Source: Acanthaster planci
Taxonomy: Eukaryota; Echinodermata; Asteroidea; Valvatida; Acanthasteridae
Direction: 5' to 3'
Assembly: GCF_001949145.1 (NCBI RefSeq)
Contig: NW_019091704.1
Coordinates: 13,420 to 52,002 of the forward strand
DNA length: 38,583 nt
Position numbers and translations under genes: made by a program. Positions 1 through 11,040 of this stretch are shown piece after piece (position 1 is the stretch's first letter; the number at the start of each line of letters is the position of its first letter). Under the pieces are notes generated by a model. It searched no databases. It was not told where the DNA came from and saw nothing but the letters and a program-made list of their open reading frames with translations.

Positions 1-1933
1 CATAATTTGATCCACCCTCTCAATCAGGAGACAGGATTCTGACAGAGCGTACTGTTAAGTTCCCTTAAATATGAGGCTTGTGGTAGCATGAGAAACTTCC
101 ATCTCAAAGGAGTTATATGCAAGAATCTAAGTGTCTAGTGTAAAAGGTGAAATATGGAATAAGAAGTCACATGTACCTGTACATAAGTGTAGTTTCGGAT
201 GCAAAAAGGGACTACACATCCTGGAGAATGACTGACAGTTACAAAGTCTGAGGTAACCAAATATTAGCATTCCAGGCAACCTTACTCCGCCCCACCATAC
301 AGCCACGTGAACGGGGGAATTCAAACATGCCAAAATGAGCAGAGAAAACACAAAGTCTAAGGAGTGAAGGAACATGGGATCATGCCAGAGTACAGCATAA
401 GCATTTTAATAAAAAATTAGCATCTCTGCTTCATTTCCATATGCTTAGCCGAGCTAAATAAGAGACCATCCTGGGAATGCAAGGCAACAAGAACGAGTAA
501 ACATGGGGGTTTTAGAATTTCACAGTCAAGGCTTGTGGGTGGGCAACATGCTCTCTTAATAAGGGGGCAGAATTCTGACACTGAAACTTAGTGCATACTT
601 TGATCCACCCTCTAAATGAGGGGGCGGAAGGGGCATAATCAACTATTTCTTCCTACGTATTACGTTACCACCAGTGTATTAAAACAAATCAACCAAAATT
701 TTCGCTCCATGCTGGTCACAAAAAATTAAAAGGTATTAAACCACACCAGGGAGCACAGCCTTCATCCATAAAGCTGCATAAAATCAAATATTCCCTACCC
801 TTTCATAAACTATTTCATGGCAAAAATCGTGTTGGAATAATTCTGAAACTTCTTTTTAAAAAATGAAGCAATTACTCATGGAACTTTGTTTGCACTGACT
901 GGTTTCATAGCCACAGAAAAACTTTTATTCAGAAAACAGTGTGAAGAAAAGGAAATTCATGGTGGTGGCCAAACTCTATAAAGGTGACACGTATGATTAA
1001 GCCCCTTCCCCATAAACAAGAAACACGTGGCCAAACTCCAAACACACAAGTACGACTCACATGTAAGACAAGTGGAACCTCCATTCATGCACATTATGTA
1101 TTTGGCAACGGCCAGCACCATTTTAACTCACGAGAGAAAATATAGTCCAATTTCCACGATGTGATCAATGACTTTTGTCCATAAGATTCATTGAGGATTT
1201 AAGAACAGTTCAAGTCAGAATGTGTATACAGACATTCATCACTTTTTTGCACATTTCATTCCATTTTATGATAATTGATATATTGCTTGAAACAACTTCC
1301 ATGGTACTGTATTATTCATACACTTGCAAAGTGACAGTTTACACATGCGTGCCGTGTAAATTGTGGCCCACACAAACAACCCCATAGCCTAAAGATTTCA
1401 ACTAACTTGGGTGTTTGTGCACCAATATCAGTGATCAAAACAACAAAATATGGTTTCTTATAATGTTAAAACAACTCTGAGACACATAGTACTTGTTCTT
1501 TTTACCAACAAAATGTCAATGGTCTATTGAAGGTGTACATGTAGATATAGGCAGTAGTAGCCAACCAGGTCTCAGTCTGGGTTTCACATTTCAAGGTCTT
1601 GATCTTGGTCTCGCTCTCTCTTGGTCTAACATGTACATGATCTAGCCAAAGCACTGCATGCAAAGGAAATACTGATAGTTTATACTATGTTCTTGATTTT
1701 GGTTTCCTGTTTTGATTCTAAGCTTCCCAGCCAGATAGATGTGTCAAAATCCATAATGAGACTTCACTGGGACAATGACGCCTTGCAGAGGTTCAGTCCA
1801 CACACAACTCCCTGGAGAGAAACACCTTCATTTACTTGTATGGTACATGAAGGTTTCACATGTACATGTTGAATAAAGGCATACTCCCAGTAAATTTTAT
1901 GAAGCAACCTAATAATTACTAAGAGTAGATTAC
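1..1933. other. Non-coding stretch, probably intron 1 of the HDHD3-like gene
   Basis: No reading frame here resembles a known protein. If the exon at 1934-2135 belongs to an HDHD3-like gene on the minus strand, this is its first intron. I looked for the expected next segment of the family (a motif with two adjacent tryptophans) and did not find it. The left end carries scattered imperfect copies of a short phrase around TTTGATCCACCCTCT, near positions 7 and 599, and a related GAATTCTGACA phrase near 38 and 571, so an old repeat is present. Confidence 0.45.
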
Positions 1934-2135
1934 CTGCATGTATTCCATAGTTGGGGTGCTTTGCCCTCTGCTCTTTGAGTGCATTGTGGAATGCTTTATC
2001 AATAACGAGTGGATCCAGAGTGACACCATGTTGAAGTGCAACCCGACTATACTGCTGACCTGTGGATTGGTTGACACGCATCAGCGTATTGTGGATGTCC
2101 AGAGTTATGACCTTGTAGCGTAGCATTGTGGACAT
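1934..2135 (-). CDS. HDHD3: HDHD3-like HAD hydrolase, first coding exon
   Basis: This minus-strand frame encodes about 67 residues that match the N-terminus of HDHD3 (haloacid dehalogenase-like hydrolase domain-containing protein 3). It has the strand with the HAD motif I (LDIHNTLMRV), then GQQYSRVALQHG, and ends near HPNYGIHAG, which matches the PNYG segment of vertebrate HDHD3. The exon ends at a good splice donor, GCAG|GTAATC, at 1934/1933. Two ATGs are possible, at 2135 and in frame at 2126; the second gives a start closer to the family's. The nucleophile Asp of motif I is kept. The residue two places later is His where typical HAD enzymes have Asp; from memory, human HDHD3 also lacks that Asp. 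The other exons should lie beyond the left edge on this strand. The substrate of the family is not known to me. Confidence 0.72.
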
Positions 2136-2442
2136 AATGACAAAGAATTCAGCTCATCATCTGCTTTAGTTTCATAAAGAACAGTAACACAACAAACAGT
2201 GAGTGAAAACAAAATTAATAGAATGACACCTAATGTTAATAATTCAAACATACTGATTATGACTGTTAACTGGGTGCACACACTCCTACATGTACTAACA
2301 AGTACATTATAATTTGTTGTGATTCGTCTCAAGTCCTACATGGAAGTACGGGTAAATGATTTGACTCTGCTCATGTCACAACAAACAAATTACTCCACGA
2401 GTACTTACTTGAGCCAACAGGCTAACATCCCCCTAAGTCCCT

Positions 2443-2509
2443 ATCGACCTTGTGCGCATACGTCACAGATCACCAACGTGATTTTGATCCCGCCATCTTG
2501 GTGATCACC
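2443..2509 (+). repeat. Left terminal inverted repeat of the THAP element
   Basis: This is the left partner of 4510-4574. It starts TATCGACCTTGTGCG and ends at TTGGTGATCAC. Identity with the reverse complement of the right copy is highest at both ends and lower in the middle. Confidence 0.65.
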
Positions 2510-3115
2510 CCCCTCATTTGTCACTATCCATTTAACGTTTCCACAGACATCGACACTGCAGGGTACAGACCACTAATTCAAGTGAGAATTTCTGACCAGC
2601 TCATTAGCATTAAAAGTGCCCCCCAAAGTATCTTTTGAAAAAGGAGATTGTTTGGCCCCCAAAATGGTGAGATTGTGTAAATCGTTGCCAGGATCAACTC
2701 CCTGGGTCTTCGAGCTTTCATATGAGGGCAGAAGGGCTAAAAACTACGGTTGAAAAATGGTCCTAAGTGCCTGAGAAAGTTGAGGGTTGCCACTTGAAAA
2801 ATGGCTGCAATCAGACTTCGGAAAAATCACTTTTTGGGGGGTGATTTTGTTTTGTGGGAATAATTAAAAATGTAATTCGTTAACCCACAAAAAATTGAAA
2901 AGAAATTGAAAGGTAAGTGACCAGACAAGAATTTCATTTGTGTTTCAGAAATCTCAGGGATGTTGGCGTGCATGCTATTGGGCCCTGAACGGTGCCGATT
3001 TTACACTGTTTTCAATGGGGCTTCAATTAGTGGACTGGACCCTGCACTGTACATTGACTTATTGTCAACAATTCCGCCCTCACTTGTTTGTAAAGTGAGT
3101 TTCCACACAAAAATA

Positions 3116-4096
3116 ATGACTTGTTTAGCTGTTGGATGCTCGAACAGGGCTGGAAAGACAGACGTATCTTTCTACCATTTTCCTGATAATCAGGAAAGAG
3201 AAAATGACAGTGGATAGCTGTAATACAGCGGAAAGACTGGACACCGAGTCCGTACTCACGGCTGTGCAGTGACCATTTTCTGTCTGGTAAGACATTATAA
3301 AAATATGTATGTACTTAGGCGTACCGGGCAGCAAGCTGCAGCCTAGGCTGAGGTTAGCGTAGTACCGTTGGTTAGGCAAAGTCTATTTTCATTTTGTGCC
3401 GACATTAACATGGTATAGCCCCACTGGAGTGGCCAGGATGTATGTAACAGGAGTGGGCCTATAAGCGTGACAGTTTAATATAAAAGAGAGCATTATGGAA
3501 GAGAGCAATTTTACAGCACTTTGTGTAGGGGAAGCATGTGAGCTTAAAATTACAAAATAAAAGTAGCCTATCCAATAATTTCAGTAAGCTTACTCTACTG
3601 TGGTTGCCAGAGGAAAAAGGGTATGCTCGTGCAAACAGAGACTGTAAACTTGTTCATTCTTTTGTCAAACAAGGCACTGATAACTTTAGTCCCAGATTGC
3701 TGTACATGTGAGATGCCAACATTACTAGGACAGTACTTAAGATCAATATCCAACATCTGTATTCAGAATTCCTACATATAACCTATTCATTGCTTTCCAT
3801 AAATCCGATTGTAAGACTGTATTTCATACCCCACTATTGTTACATCTGTCGTTGAGAGCCTTTGGCTATTTTTTTTCATAGTTTTTGTACGAACGCTAAG
3901 CAGTTCAGAAAAGATTTTGCTGAAATTTTCTCTCTTTCTGTCTTTTGGTTTAAGGAAAGAAAAGTGATGATCCCTTGTCACCTGACTTCATTCCCAGCTG
4001 GCTTGAGCATGTGTCATCATCTCAACGAGAAGAAAGAAGAGCAGCCTTGGAAAGATGTCAACGCAGGATGAAAATGAAAAATAGAAAACCAGAAAG
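3116..4096 (+). pseudogene. THAP zinc-finger protein, two exons, frameshifted
   Basis: A DNA-binding THAP domain (C2CH zinc finger) is readable in two exons. Exon 1 (3116-3286) starts MTCLAVGCSNRAGK, continues VSFYHFPDNQ, then shifts frame near 3190-3205 and meets a TGA before QWIAVIQRKDW and CSDHFLSG. The zinc ligands C..C and C-x2-H and the conserved Trp and Pro are all visible across the break. Donor G|GTAAGA is at 3286/3287. Exon 2 (3955-4096) follows TTTAAG and reads SDDPLSPDFIPSWLEHV, then a basic helix ending NRKPER before a donor-like GGTACT. The splice phase (1) is consistent across the intron. An in-frame ATG also exists at 2960, but the THAP fold begins at 3116. The gene sits inside inverted repeats, so it is most likely a transposon protein. 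The frameshift could be a sequencing error. Confidence 0.75.
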
Positions 4097-4509
4097 GTAC
4101 TTGAACAATATTAATTGATACAAGCTGTGAGAGAACATACTTTATAAAAATGTGTTTCAAATTATTGACCAGAGGATCATGAGATCTTATCATAAAAATT
4201 TCACTTGCTTTTTAATGTGGTTTTGTTCAATGACTGTATATTTGAGGTACAAGTTTAATTTGGTTTTTGTTGATTATTACACGTATGTCAAATATTGCTG
4301 AGACAAGGTCTGGTTAACAAACTGTCTCTACTTATGGATGCAAAAGAACCATGCATACTGTCAATGTCTCCTCATTTGACAGACTGAGGGATTTCACATA
4401 AGCGCACAAAAGATATCCTGCCATTTTTGTGGTGATACATGTACGAAGCTGTTTACGTTACGATACAGCCCGTCGACGTACATGTACGTACATATAGTGA
4501 TGTGCGTAC

Positions 4510-4574
4510 TGATCACCAACATGGCGGTGTCAAAGTTCCCGTGGCAGATGACGTCACTCGCACAAGACCTATAC
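4510..4574 (-). repeat. Right terminal inverted repeat of the THAP element
   Basis: This is the inverted partner of 2443-2509. Read on the minus strand it begins TATAGGTCTTGTGCG and ends at TTGGTGATCAG. Confidence 0.65.
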
Positions 4575-7500
4575 TGAGTGAAAAAGTGACTGTGGTCATA
4601 CAGTAAGTGGTAGAATGTGGTTCATCAAACTACAGAAATACAAAGGGACTGAGGGGGGACATGACCCAGCAACTTTCTTCCTGTATTTGATGAACCTGGA
4701 TCCATTCTTACCAATGATAATAAGTTAAATGTTTGCATTATCAAGTATCATTATCATCAAGAGCCTCTTCTCCAACAGTATGTGCCACTCATGGACTCCT
4801 TCTAACCAATACTTTGTGACATAAAGCAGTGTACAACCTCCATGTACCACATGAATACCGGAATTAAGACTAGTCTAAAGAGAGATTCCCATTTCTTTGA
4901 TGTCAGTACATTCATGTTCCTTTGGTTAGGGCCATTTTTGCAGCCCTCGATAGAGCTCTAGCTAAAATTTACATATATACATGTACATGTAAAAAATTGT
5001 TTTTTTATATATAGATGCATGGAAATAGTTTTGAATGGTGAAATCTGGTTTTGATGTCAACTTCAAAATAATTCCAAACCTGAAGTCAAACCACAGATTA
5101 AACCAAACTTTCACAGGTTGATGCGTTATAAACATGCACATGTACAAGCCGACATCGGCAGTTGGTAGGAATGTCGGGCAGAAGCCAAGCTGGTTACAAT
5201 GCAGAGGGTTAACTTGTTTTGATCTTTATAGATAAACTGTCTTTTGCATCTGTTCCTTCTTCTGTTTTACATGTATATGTACCAATAAATAACTGCCGAA
5301 CCACAACTCAGTCCTGTCTCTCTTGTAAGCACTTGACAACATATGCACACAAACCCTTTGAGAATGATCTGAAAAATTCAGTGTTTTCAAAGTAAATGCT
5401 CAATACTTTCCCTGCTAGATTTGACTTTTGGGCCATGCTACCAGTATCACTTTCTGATGGCTAATAAACCACTGTGAGGGAAAATTTGTAATATGAACTC
5501 TTTACCAGTTAGAGCATTGGTTGTGACTACTCTGGTCATTACGGAATGTTTCAGAACGTTCGAAGATCATTTAGCAAATTTTAAAGAACAAGAATAGTGT
5601 GTTGACAAACACAAATGCCCCACCAAGCCCATGCCTACATCCAAATGAAAGCTAAGCTATGATTGACTACTGGACAGAAGCAAATTGGACCAATACCAGT
5701 GTGGCTTTCATCTGTGGGTGACAGGAAAACAAAGGAAAAGATAGGAGCTGTGTTGCAATTGGTCAAGCTACATGTATCACACAGCTGACAGTTAAGAGTA
5801 CATACTCGGTGATGCTGCTGATTTTCTGTAGTGTTGATGGGCAAAATGCTCAAGAATTTCACCATTTTAATGAAGATAAAAGGTGCATAAACCTCCCCAT
5901 CTGACATCTAACTTCACCATGAAGGCATGTATGAAATTTGGTTGCACAAAAAGCTGGAGTACGACACAAGGGTCAGTGAGAGTATACTCTTGCTAGAGGG
6001 GGAGTTTAATATAATTCGACCACCAAAATTAGAAGCCATTACTGCAGTGGCACAACGCTTGTGGACAGGTGGTAAGCCCATCTTACATGCCTCTTTGACC
6101 ATTAGGGTGTCGTGATTTGCCAAATGCACGCGCGCGTCAAGCTGAAGAATGTTCGTGCAGTGCCACGGCAGTTGTGTTGTCTAATCGGATTAGTCTATAC
6201 TCCTGTAATTCACATGCATCCTACTCGTGTTAACAGGAGTAACTGCGCGAATGCACCAACTCTCGAAGAATGCACAAGGTTGCTGCCATGTTGCATGTTG
6301 CTTGCCACAAATAACTACTAGCGATAATAACCGGTTGTATGTGCATTCCCGGCGTTTGAGTGGCCGACCAATGAACAACAAATCAAGCTGTTCGTGAACA
6401 AACAACAACTAGCTGCTTGAACTCAGCCAGAGCAAGGGGTAAGTTGGGACAATCAAAACAGCCAAAAATGTTTATGGGACTTTGTACATGGCTATAAACC
6501 TCAATTCTAGAAGTACATGTAGAGTGGCAGTCAAACTTCAGATTAAATTTTCCAAATCTACATTAGGAATGATTAGTTATTCAGAGGGAATCAGATGTAA
6601 AAAACATGACCTGTAACCAAACTTGTTAAAATATTTTACAAGCATGACAAGGCAATGTTCCTGTTAAATCTGCGTGAAACCAGTTTTTTTCAATATTAGA
6701 ATGAAAATCTGCAGAAAACATTTGAACCTGAAGAGTAAAAAGCAAAAACACTGGGGTTCAAGTTCTCAATGGCTGCATTTGCATTTCAACTCAAAAATAC
6801 TAGCACGACTAGTAAATTTACATGTATTTATTCATTTACCCTTAATTTGTCAATCCCAATGTAATGAACTTGAAGACTGACGTTCAAGCAGTGCATTTAT
6901 TACGTACCCATGCCCACTGATCTCTACATGTATGATGAAATCTGGATAGCGCATGCACAATAGCCTAGGTGACGCTACCACTCGGCAGCTTGGGCCGCCA
7001 TGATACATACTCCCATTTTGGCAAGTTTTAATGTACAAAGATGAGATACAGTATTCTCCACATTCTAGCCCTGACAGTAGTAGTATTTTTTTTGACCAAC
7101 CTTTTCCAATTTATATGTTCGTTCTCACCGAGTCATGCAAGTGATGTATGCCGAGCAAGAGAATTTCTAAATGCACCAAAATCACGAACGAGTAGGCCTA
7201 AGCATAGAGCTAAGAACAAATATGGCTTAAGTAGCTTGGACCTGGCATGCCTAGGCAACGTGGCTGGGCCTGTCGCCATATTATTATTAAATTGTTTTGT
7301 AGGCCCTACTACTACTAGGCCTAAGTTGAACTTACAGTAGATCATGATGATATATGATAATTACAATGTAACTTAGTGACATCATCTCATACTCCTTTTT
7401 ATGATCAACCTTAAAATGGTAAAAAGTTTCCTTTAAACATTTTACCTTAGCCCAGTCCAGCAAAACTGCATGTTAGGCATAGTACATATGTGTACATGTA

Positions 7501-7810
7501 CATGTACATGTACGCACAATGTGCATATTGTGCGCAGTAAAGTGCCACGATGTTGAGGCCATGGCCGTTTTCCAAAACTCAACTTCGGTCCGTATGAGGC
7601 TTCAACTGTTTTTTTTTAACTAGCTGCCTTTGAAGCTGTAAGCGCAGTAACTAGCCTAATAGTGCCACAAAACATCAAATAAGATGCAAGAGAGCCAAAA
7701 ATTACAGTAATTCAATTCATTTGCTTCAGGCCCACAATCTGGGATTGGTTTTGGGAACGAAGCCTGAGACGGAGACGAATTGAGTATTCGAAAACGGCAC
7801 CTGAGACAGA
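4575..7810. other. Long non-coding stretch without recognisable genes
   Basis: Reading frames in this 3.2 kb are short and have no family signature. The stretch holds many ACATGTAC palindromes, including a run near 7492-7512 next to the palindrome GCACAATGTGCATATTGTGC. TAGGCCTA-like phrases cluster at 7195-7325. The frame at 7041-7340 begins with a hydrophobic segment, but its second half runs through the TAGGCCT repeats and I do not accept it as a gene. Confidence 0.5.
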
Positions 7811-7822
7811 CAGGGTGTCGGT

Positions 7823-7966
7823 CACTTCGCCCCACTTCCAACTTAGGAAGCGACTTATTCCACTTAGCCCCATACCACTTCGCCCCTAGCCATTCGCCCC
7901 ACTCCCACTTCACCCTATTTCCACTTCGCCCATTTCCACTTCGCCTCATTTCCACATCGCCCCATT
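7823..7966 (+). repeat. Tandem array of ~16-bp unit (left copy)
   Basis: About nine degenerate copies of a unit close to TTCCACTTCGCCCCAT. Variants include CACTTAGCCCC, CATTCGCCCC and CACATCGCCCC. Confidence 0.8.
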
Positions 7967-8811
7967 GATTATCGTTCATTTTGTTCTTCAGTAACAGAGG
8001 CATAGGCCTAGAGGCCTAGATGCAACAAGTAAAAACATCGACGTTTGAGTACCCAAATAACGACCGGAGCCTCCAACCTCCTTTCCTACCTCCATGCTAC
8101 AACTTTCTAAGGCCAAAACAATGCTTCCGAATTCCCGACCGCCGGACCCAAATTTCAAGTTTCGGCGAGACCCTAAAATTTGTATTGGCAAGTTAGGAAA
8201 AGAGAAGTTTTCTTCGTGTTCCATTGTCACTATGGTAAAAACGCGCGCGGCAAACCCGCCGTGCCGCGCGGCATTTGTGTAAGAGAATGGAGACGGAGTG
8301 TGGCAGCCCGGCGTCATGCCGCGGTGACCGTACACTGTTAGACAGTGTATGTGATCAGTCACGCATTGAAAAAACATCGCTGTTGCAACATTTCTTCACC
8401 TTAATTCTTAGTTTTTTGTCTATGTGTGTATTTTCTGTGTTCCTCAGTTTAATTTTAGATTGTTTGCTCGTTCTTAAAGCGAGCGCCTTTCCAAAAAATT
8501 TCCTGCGCGCCGAGCTTAAATCCAATCGCCCAGGTACAGCTGCCTGAATGCATCGACAATTATTACTAGAACGATGTGAGCAGAATTGTGTGTGTTGCTT
8601 TGAAATAAACTTGAAGAGGATGAGAAATAACGCCAATGCTAGTCCATCCGTGTGTATTAATTCACCATAATGGACAAGGCAGTCGACATTAATTTAATGC
8701 CGTAGAGTTTTCTGTAATAACTACACGTCGTTTGTGGAACTCCCCTCTCAACCATTTTTGAAGAGGCTTGTATTTTTGTAAAAATTGCTTGTAACACTCT
8801 AGAGAACGGAT

Positions 8812-8900
8812 AGCAAAGTGGAAATGCGGCGAAGTGGAGATGGGGCGATGTGGGGATGGGGCAAAGTGGTTAGGGGCGACGTGGAAATGGGGCAAAGTGA
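8812..8900 (-). repeat. Tandem array of ~16-bp unit (right, inverted copy)
   Basis: About six copies of the same unit as at 7823-7966, in reverse orientation (AAATGGGGCGAAGTGG-like on the plus strand). Confidence 0.8.
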
Positions 8901-9141
8901 CTGACAGACATACTGGCTGACATGGCTTAAGGCATTTCGCAATGGCACATTCATTAACAAAAACACATGCTTAAAAAAAAGAGTTGTCTTGCTGTTGGTG
9001 ATTCGAGCATTTTTTTCAACTTTGCCTTGACTCACAGTTCAGGATGAAAAGTCAAGAAATAAAGACATGGCAGATACATACTAATTGAAGATAAACACGA
9101 CGCAACGCTTTAAGATCTTTTGTGCACAGTGTGGCGTGTAT

Positions 9142-9374
9142 GGGTAATTCCAGAAATTAGGGGTCAAAGTGTGACATTGCGTCCTTGTTACATCTGACCA
9201 TTTGACATGGAAATATCACCGGAATCGATTTCAAACTATTACTACTTATTTGGCAGGTAATTTGCATTAATTCATCACTCTTGAGAGTTTGAAAATGTGT
9301 TCTGAACTTACAAAATCATCTGCCAGATGTGAAAGGGACACACAAAAAATGGACCCCTAATTTCTGGAATTACC
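9142..9374. mobile_element. MITE, 233 bp, with TIRs and probable TGTAT target duplication
   Basis: The ends are inverted repeats of about 23 bp, beginning GGTAATTCCAGAAATTAGGG on the left and present as the exact reverse complement on the right (CCCTAATTTCTGGAATTACC). TGTAT occurs immediately outside both ends, at 9137-9141 and 9375-9379, as expected for a 5-bp target-site duplication. The interior has no coding capacity. Confidence 0.8.
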
Positions 9375-9439
9375 TGTATCTTGGAATAATTATTTTTGGC
9401 ATGATTTGCACACAATATGTACATGTACACCTGAATATA

Positions 9440-10150
9440 TGTAATAAAAAGAGTGGCACGGCTGCGACAATTGTAATCTAACTATATATACTGGATTTTA
9501 AAAATTATATATGTACAAAGGATGCATCCAACCCAATTAGTACTAAATATGTAAATTCATACATCATCAGTAGAATATTTTTACATGTGAATGTTTACTT
9601 GTACAATGATGAAGATATCATGGTTTTCTGTTCATGTTTTAGACATTTGGCCACAACAATTGTGATCTACATACACCTGGTTTCAAAAATTATAAAATTT
9701 ACAAAATGATCATTCAATCCCACTAGGGCTTAATATCTCGATTTATATATCAGCACTTGTACGTTTACATTGGCATTTATATAATACAGAAAGTTAATAT
9801 TGTTTTCAATTCATGTTTCTGACATTTGGCAACAACAATTGCGATCTATATACACCAGGTTTCAAAATACAAAAATATACACGATCACCTCTGACTGCCC
9901 GTGGTGCCCTTACCATAAACCAGTACGTGCATGCATATACATGTGAATATTTATGCAGTACAGAGAGTTAGTTTTTTGTGTCAGGGGCATAAGGCCATAA
10001 CATTTGTTATCTATATTCACTTTAAAAATCATAGCATGTGCACAGGACAATCCAATGCCCATCAGGACTATTCACACAGTGATCTTGTGTATTTACATGT
10101 AAGTGTAAACATTAAAAATGTAATGTAAGTGTATACAACTGTACATGTAT
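9440..10150 (+). repeat. Diverged tandem repeat, ~185-bp unit, about four copies
   Basis: A recurring phrase resembling CAACAATTGTGATCTA.ATACAC.GG.TTCAAAA is found near 9460, 9645, 9828 and, more diverged, 9995. Each is followed by a section with (C)AATCC.A.TAG.ACTA.TAT and a TTTACATGT.A.TGTTTA phrase. The spacing is about 165-190 bp. The copies are AT-rich and rich in TACATGTA; there is no reading frame. Confidence 0.7.
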
Positions 10151-10488
10151 ATATGCACATCACAACAGCTTGTTAAAAAACAAGTTGTTTGTAATTGTTG
10201 ACTGTTCCTGTGTTTGCCTCTTTTATTCAGAAATTTGCCATGTGTCTCCAAAGACCCTAATTGGGTGTTTTCTCTTGAGGCTGTCTACCCATCAACAAAG
10301 ACAACATGAACAGAGGGGTATAAGTTGGCCAGTGGAGATAACAGAAGAAACCAGTAAGCAAAAACTACTTAGCTACATGTTTTTGCTACTTTTCTGCAAA
10401 ATCATTTCTGATGATTTTGAAATGTACAATGAAATCCAATTTAGTAGCAGTCATATCCCCCAAACAAAATAAATAGCACAAATGTTTC

Positions 10489-11040
10489 CAATTTTTGTCA
10501 GTTTTCTTATTGTTTTTTGCTCTTTGGGAAACAGTATGTTCAAGAAAAGTCACTGGTCAGTGGGTGAGCTTTTCAGTGGAAGTATTGACCCAGGCAATCC
10601 CCCCATGACTTTTTACAGAAGTGACAAGTAGGATTGTAACTGATCTGACTTTTGATTGGCTTGACAACAACTCTGAATTGCTTCATTGTGTTACTTGTTC
10701 TTTTCCCCTCAACAGCAATGACTTTCAGTGCTACTGACAAGTTCACTGGCTTTAGCGACCTTCATTCTTCAAAGAAGACTACATTTGATGTTGGACTATT
10801 CACGCCCATTCATCAACAAAATCACTTTGACCAACTGCTTGCGTAGCTTTGCACCAGTTATCTTCTCAGTGAAGCATTTGACGAGATGTTGCATGCGGAT
10901 TTTGATGTAGCATCTAGCAATGCACTTGATGAGAGCAAAGATGTGGTTATGATCTGGTGCACAGTCCAACATGTGGCCATGTAGTTCTCAGTACAAACGC
11001 TTGTTTAGGAACAACGACATTGCAGCAATCCTGTAACTAT
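10489..11040. repeat. First copy of a ~0.5 kb duplicated segment
   Basis: The sequence from AATTTTTGTCAG at 10490 up to the MITE edge at 11040 recurs at 13026-13526. The copies are nearly identical except for a 50-bp stretch near 10705-10757 that is missing from the second, and a few substitutions near 11005-11015. The second copy begins right after a lone n at 13023. Confidence 0.9.
10796..11040 (-). pseudogene. P-element/THAP9-type transposase, C-terminal end
   Basis: The minus strand reads AAMSLFLNKRLY, a stop, then ELHGHMLDCAPDHNH, IFALIKCIARCYIKIRM and ends VKVILLMNGRE with a TAG at 10796-10798. This is the extreme C-terminus of P-type transposases, where an HxLDxxPDNNH-like segment is followed by helices rich in K, R and I. 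It continues the exon at 11456-12101 and is split from it by the MITE at 11041-11455. One in-frame TGA lies near 10991. A second copy of this segment is at 13282-13526. Confidence 0.68.

Larger units (their letters stand above)
2441..4574. mobile_element. THAP-carrying DNA transposon with ~65 bp inverted ends
   Basis: Positions 2443-2509 and 4510-4574 are inverted copies of one another with a few gaps. Shared blocks include CTTGTGCG near the outer edge, an ACGTCA block, and CCGCCAT.TTGGTGATCA at the inner edge. They enclose a split THAP-domain gene. The outer limits are consistent with a TA dinucleotide on each side (CCTATCG on the left, CCTATACTG on the right). No DDE catalytic domain can be read in between, so this copy is non-autonomous or deleted. 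Families with THAP-domain transposases include P, Kolobok and ISL2EU-like elements; I cannot assign it. Confidence 0.6.
7811..8915. mobile_element. Element with inverted subterminal 16-bp repeat arrays
   Basis: The left end reads CAGGGTGTCGGTCACTTCGC. The right end, on the minus strand, reads CAGTATGTCTGTCAGTCACT and then TTGCCCC, so the two are homologous inverted termini. Just inside each terminus lies an array of the same degenerate unit in opposite orientation. The interior, about 7967-8811, has a GC-rich patch with CpGs near 8240-8300 and no recognisable protein. Ends starting with CAG suggest a hAT-like element, but I could not find an 8-bp target duplication. Confidence 0.6.

Noticed and set aside
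127-1387. Frames left of the HDHD3 exon as further HDHD3 exons
   Set aside because: None contains the expected following segment of the family or a matching acceptor.
1560-1630. GGTCT-rich phrase, echoed on the minus strand near 20500
   Set aside because: Too short and degenerate to call a shared repeat.
5914-6129. Frames on both strands near 6.0 kb
   Set aside because: Short and mutually overlapping; no splice-supported or family-supported reading. A THAP-like start (MKACMKFGC) at 5920 soon meets a stop.
7041-7340. 99-codon frame with a hydrophobic, signal-peptide-like start
   Set aside because: The second half runs through TAGGCCT repeats, an antisense frame of similar length exists, and no family motif is seen.
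8275-8547. 90-codon plus frame in a CpG-rich patch
   Set aside because: It lies in the interior of the inverted-array element, is overlapped by an antisense frame, and shows no motif.
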